A DNA stretch of 6,158 bases, taken from NCBI GenBank assembly GCA_031259935.1, contig JAIRKV010000281.1, forward strand, positions 1 through 6,158, given 5' to 3'. A program made the position numbers and the translations under genes. The notes under the pieces were generated by a model. It ran no database searches and had not been told where the DNA came from. It saw nothing but the letters and a program-made list of their open reading frames with translations. Of this stretch, positions 5,493 through 6,158 are shown in pieces (position 1 is the stretch's first letter; the number at the start of each line of letters is the position of its first letter). This DNA comes from Prevotellaceae bacterium (GTDB lineage Bacteria > Bacteroidota > Bacteroidia > Bacteroidales > UBA932).

Positions 5493-6152
5493 ATGGGCAT
5501 AGATTTTATAAAAGCATTCATAGTAGGTTTTTGCGGATCGGTAGCGGTTGGTCCTATCGGTGTTTTATGTATTCAGCGCACGATAAATAAAGGAAAAATT
5601 TCAGGATTTATGTCGGGCGCAGGCGCAGCTTCTGCCGATACGGTGTTTGCCGCATGTGCGGTTTTAGGACTTGCTGCCGTTCAATCTTTATTGCAGCACA
5701 ATCAATCCGTATTTTACATTGCAGGCGGATCAATGATTGCAGTCATAGGCATAAAAATCCATTTAACCAATCCCATAATACAGTTGAAAAAGCCGAGAAT
5801 AAGTAAATTCAAAATGTTTGAAGATTTTTATTCAACCTTTCTTCTGACGCTTACAAATCCAATGACAATTTTTTTCCTTATAAGTTTGTTTGCTTTGGTA
5901 AAACTTGATTTAACTACAAGAGTAAACACATCGAGCAGTATTGCAATTGTGCTTGGAGGAGTGTTTTTAGGAGCCTGCGCATGGTGGACTTTATTAATTT
6001 CAGTTGTAAATAAATACAGAAAAAAATTTCGCCTTGAACATCTTTGGATGGTTAATAAAATAGCCGGAATTATAATTTTTTTATTTGGAATTATTTTTAT
6101 TTCCGAAGGAATATGGAAAATCATTTACGGCTGTCCGACAACATTACAATAA
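5493..6152 (+). CDS. LysE/RhtB family translocator (putative amino-acid exporter)
   Basis: This 219-aa inner-membrane protein belongs to the LysE/RhtB superfamily, whose characterised members export amino acids such as lysine, threonine or homoserine using the proton gradient. The N-terminal signature GFCGSVAVGPIGVLCIQRTINKG (12-34) and GFMSGAGAASADTVFA (38-53) are characteristic, as is LTNPMTIFFLISLFA (120-134) in the second half. About six hydrophobic segments are visible, at 5-27, 40-62, 72-93, 113-135, 148-172 and 186-208. A basic loop at about 97-107 lies between the two halves. The length is normal for the family (about 200-220 aa) and the frame is intact, ending at TAA six bases before the window edge. 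It has its own promoter with two abutting palindromes, suggesting regulated expression. The substrate cannot be predicted from sequence alone. Confidence 0.9.
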   Translation: MGIDFIKAFIVGFCGSVAVGPIGVLCIQRTINKGKISGFMSGAGAASADTVFAACAVLGLAAVQSLLQHNQSVFYIAGGSMIAVIGIKIHLTNPIIQLKKPRISKFKMFEDFYSTFLLTLTNPMTIFFLISLFALVKLDLTTRVNTSSSIAIVLGGVFLGACAWWTLLISVVNKYRKKFRLEHLWMVNKIAGIIIFLFGIIFISEGIWKIIYGCPTTLQ

Positions 6153-6158
6153 GTTTTT

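Noticed and set aside
1..6158. Mobile element, CRISPR array, tRNA gene or phage defence system
   Set aside because: I found no transposase, integrase, nuclease or restriction-type protein, no array of regularly spaced repeats, and no tRNA cloverleaf; all long frames are assigned to ordinary families.

Overview
The window looks like an ordinary chromosomal stretch from an AT-rich member of the Bacteroidota, probably a Bacteroidales-like anaerobe. Three lines support this. First, three intergenic regions carry perfect matches to the Bacteroidota -7 promoter element TAnnTTTG, with plausible -33 TTG/TTTG elements. Second, none of the gene starts has a clear Shine-Dalgarno sequence; the leaders are A/T-rich instead. 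Third, the PadR/PspC arrangement and the sequence type of the UbiD-family protein are those I associate with this phylum. The species cannot be named from the sequence.

Layout. Positions 5-721 (+) encode a TrmN6/YfiC-type tRNA1(Val) m6A37 methyltransferase, complete except for its upstream region. It converges on a three-gene minus-strand operon across a 71-bp gap that holds an imperfect hairpin, probably a terminator. The operon reads from 3262 down to 793. It encodes a 204-aa PspC-domain protein, a 132-aa PadR-family repressor, and a 472-aa multi-pass PspC-domain protein with a C-terminal soluble domain. Its promoter region (about 3290-3330) contains two dyads, one over the -7 box and one over the -33 region, which suggests PadR autoregulation. 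A 372-bp A/T-rich divergent spacer follows. Next comes a plus-strand UbiD-family decarboxylase (3635-5413), probably for menaquinone, and then a LysE/RhtB-family exporter (5493-6152). The exporter has its own promoter, overlapped by two directly abutting 13-bp palindromes.

How the genes relate. The PadR/PspC genes form one unit, which I infer to be an envelope-stress sensing or response module in which PadR represses its own operon. The tRNA methyltransferase, the decarboxylase and the exporter look like independent housekeeping or transport genes with separate transcription. I see no mobile element, CRISPR array, tRNA or rRNA gene, or phage gene. I do not see a convincing new biological system. 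The most informative signals are the regulatory dyads at the PadR/PspC promoter and at the exporter promoter.
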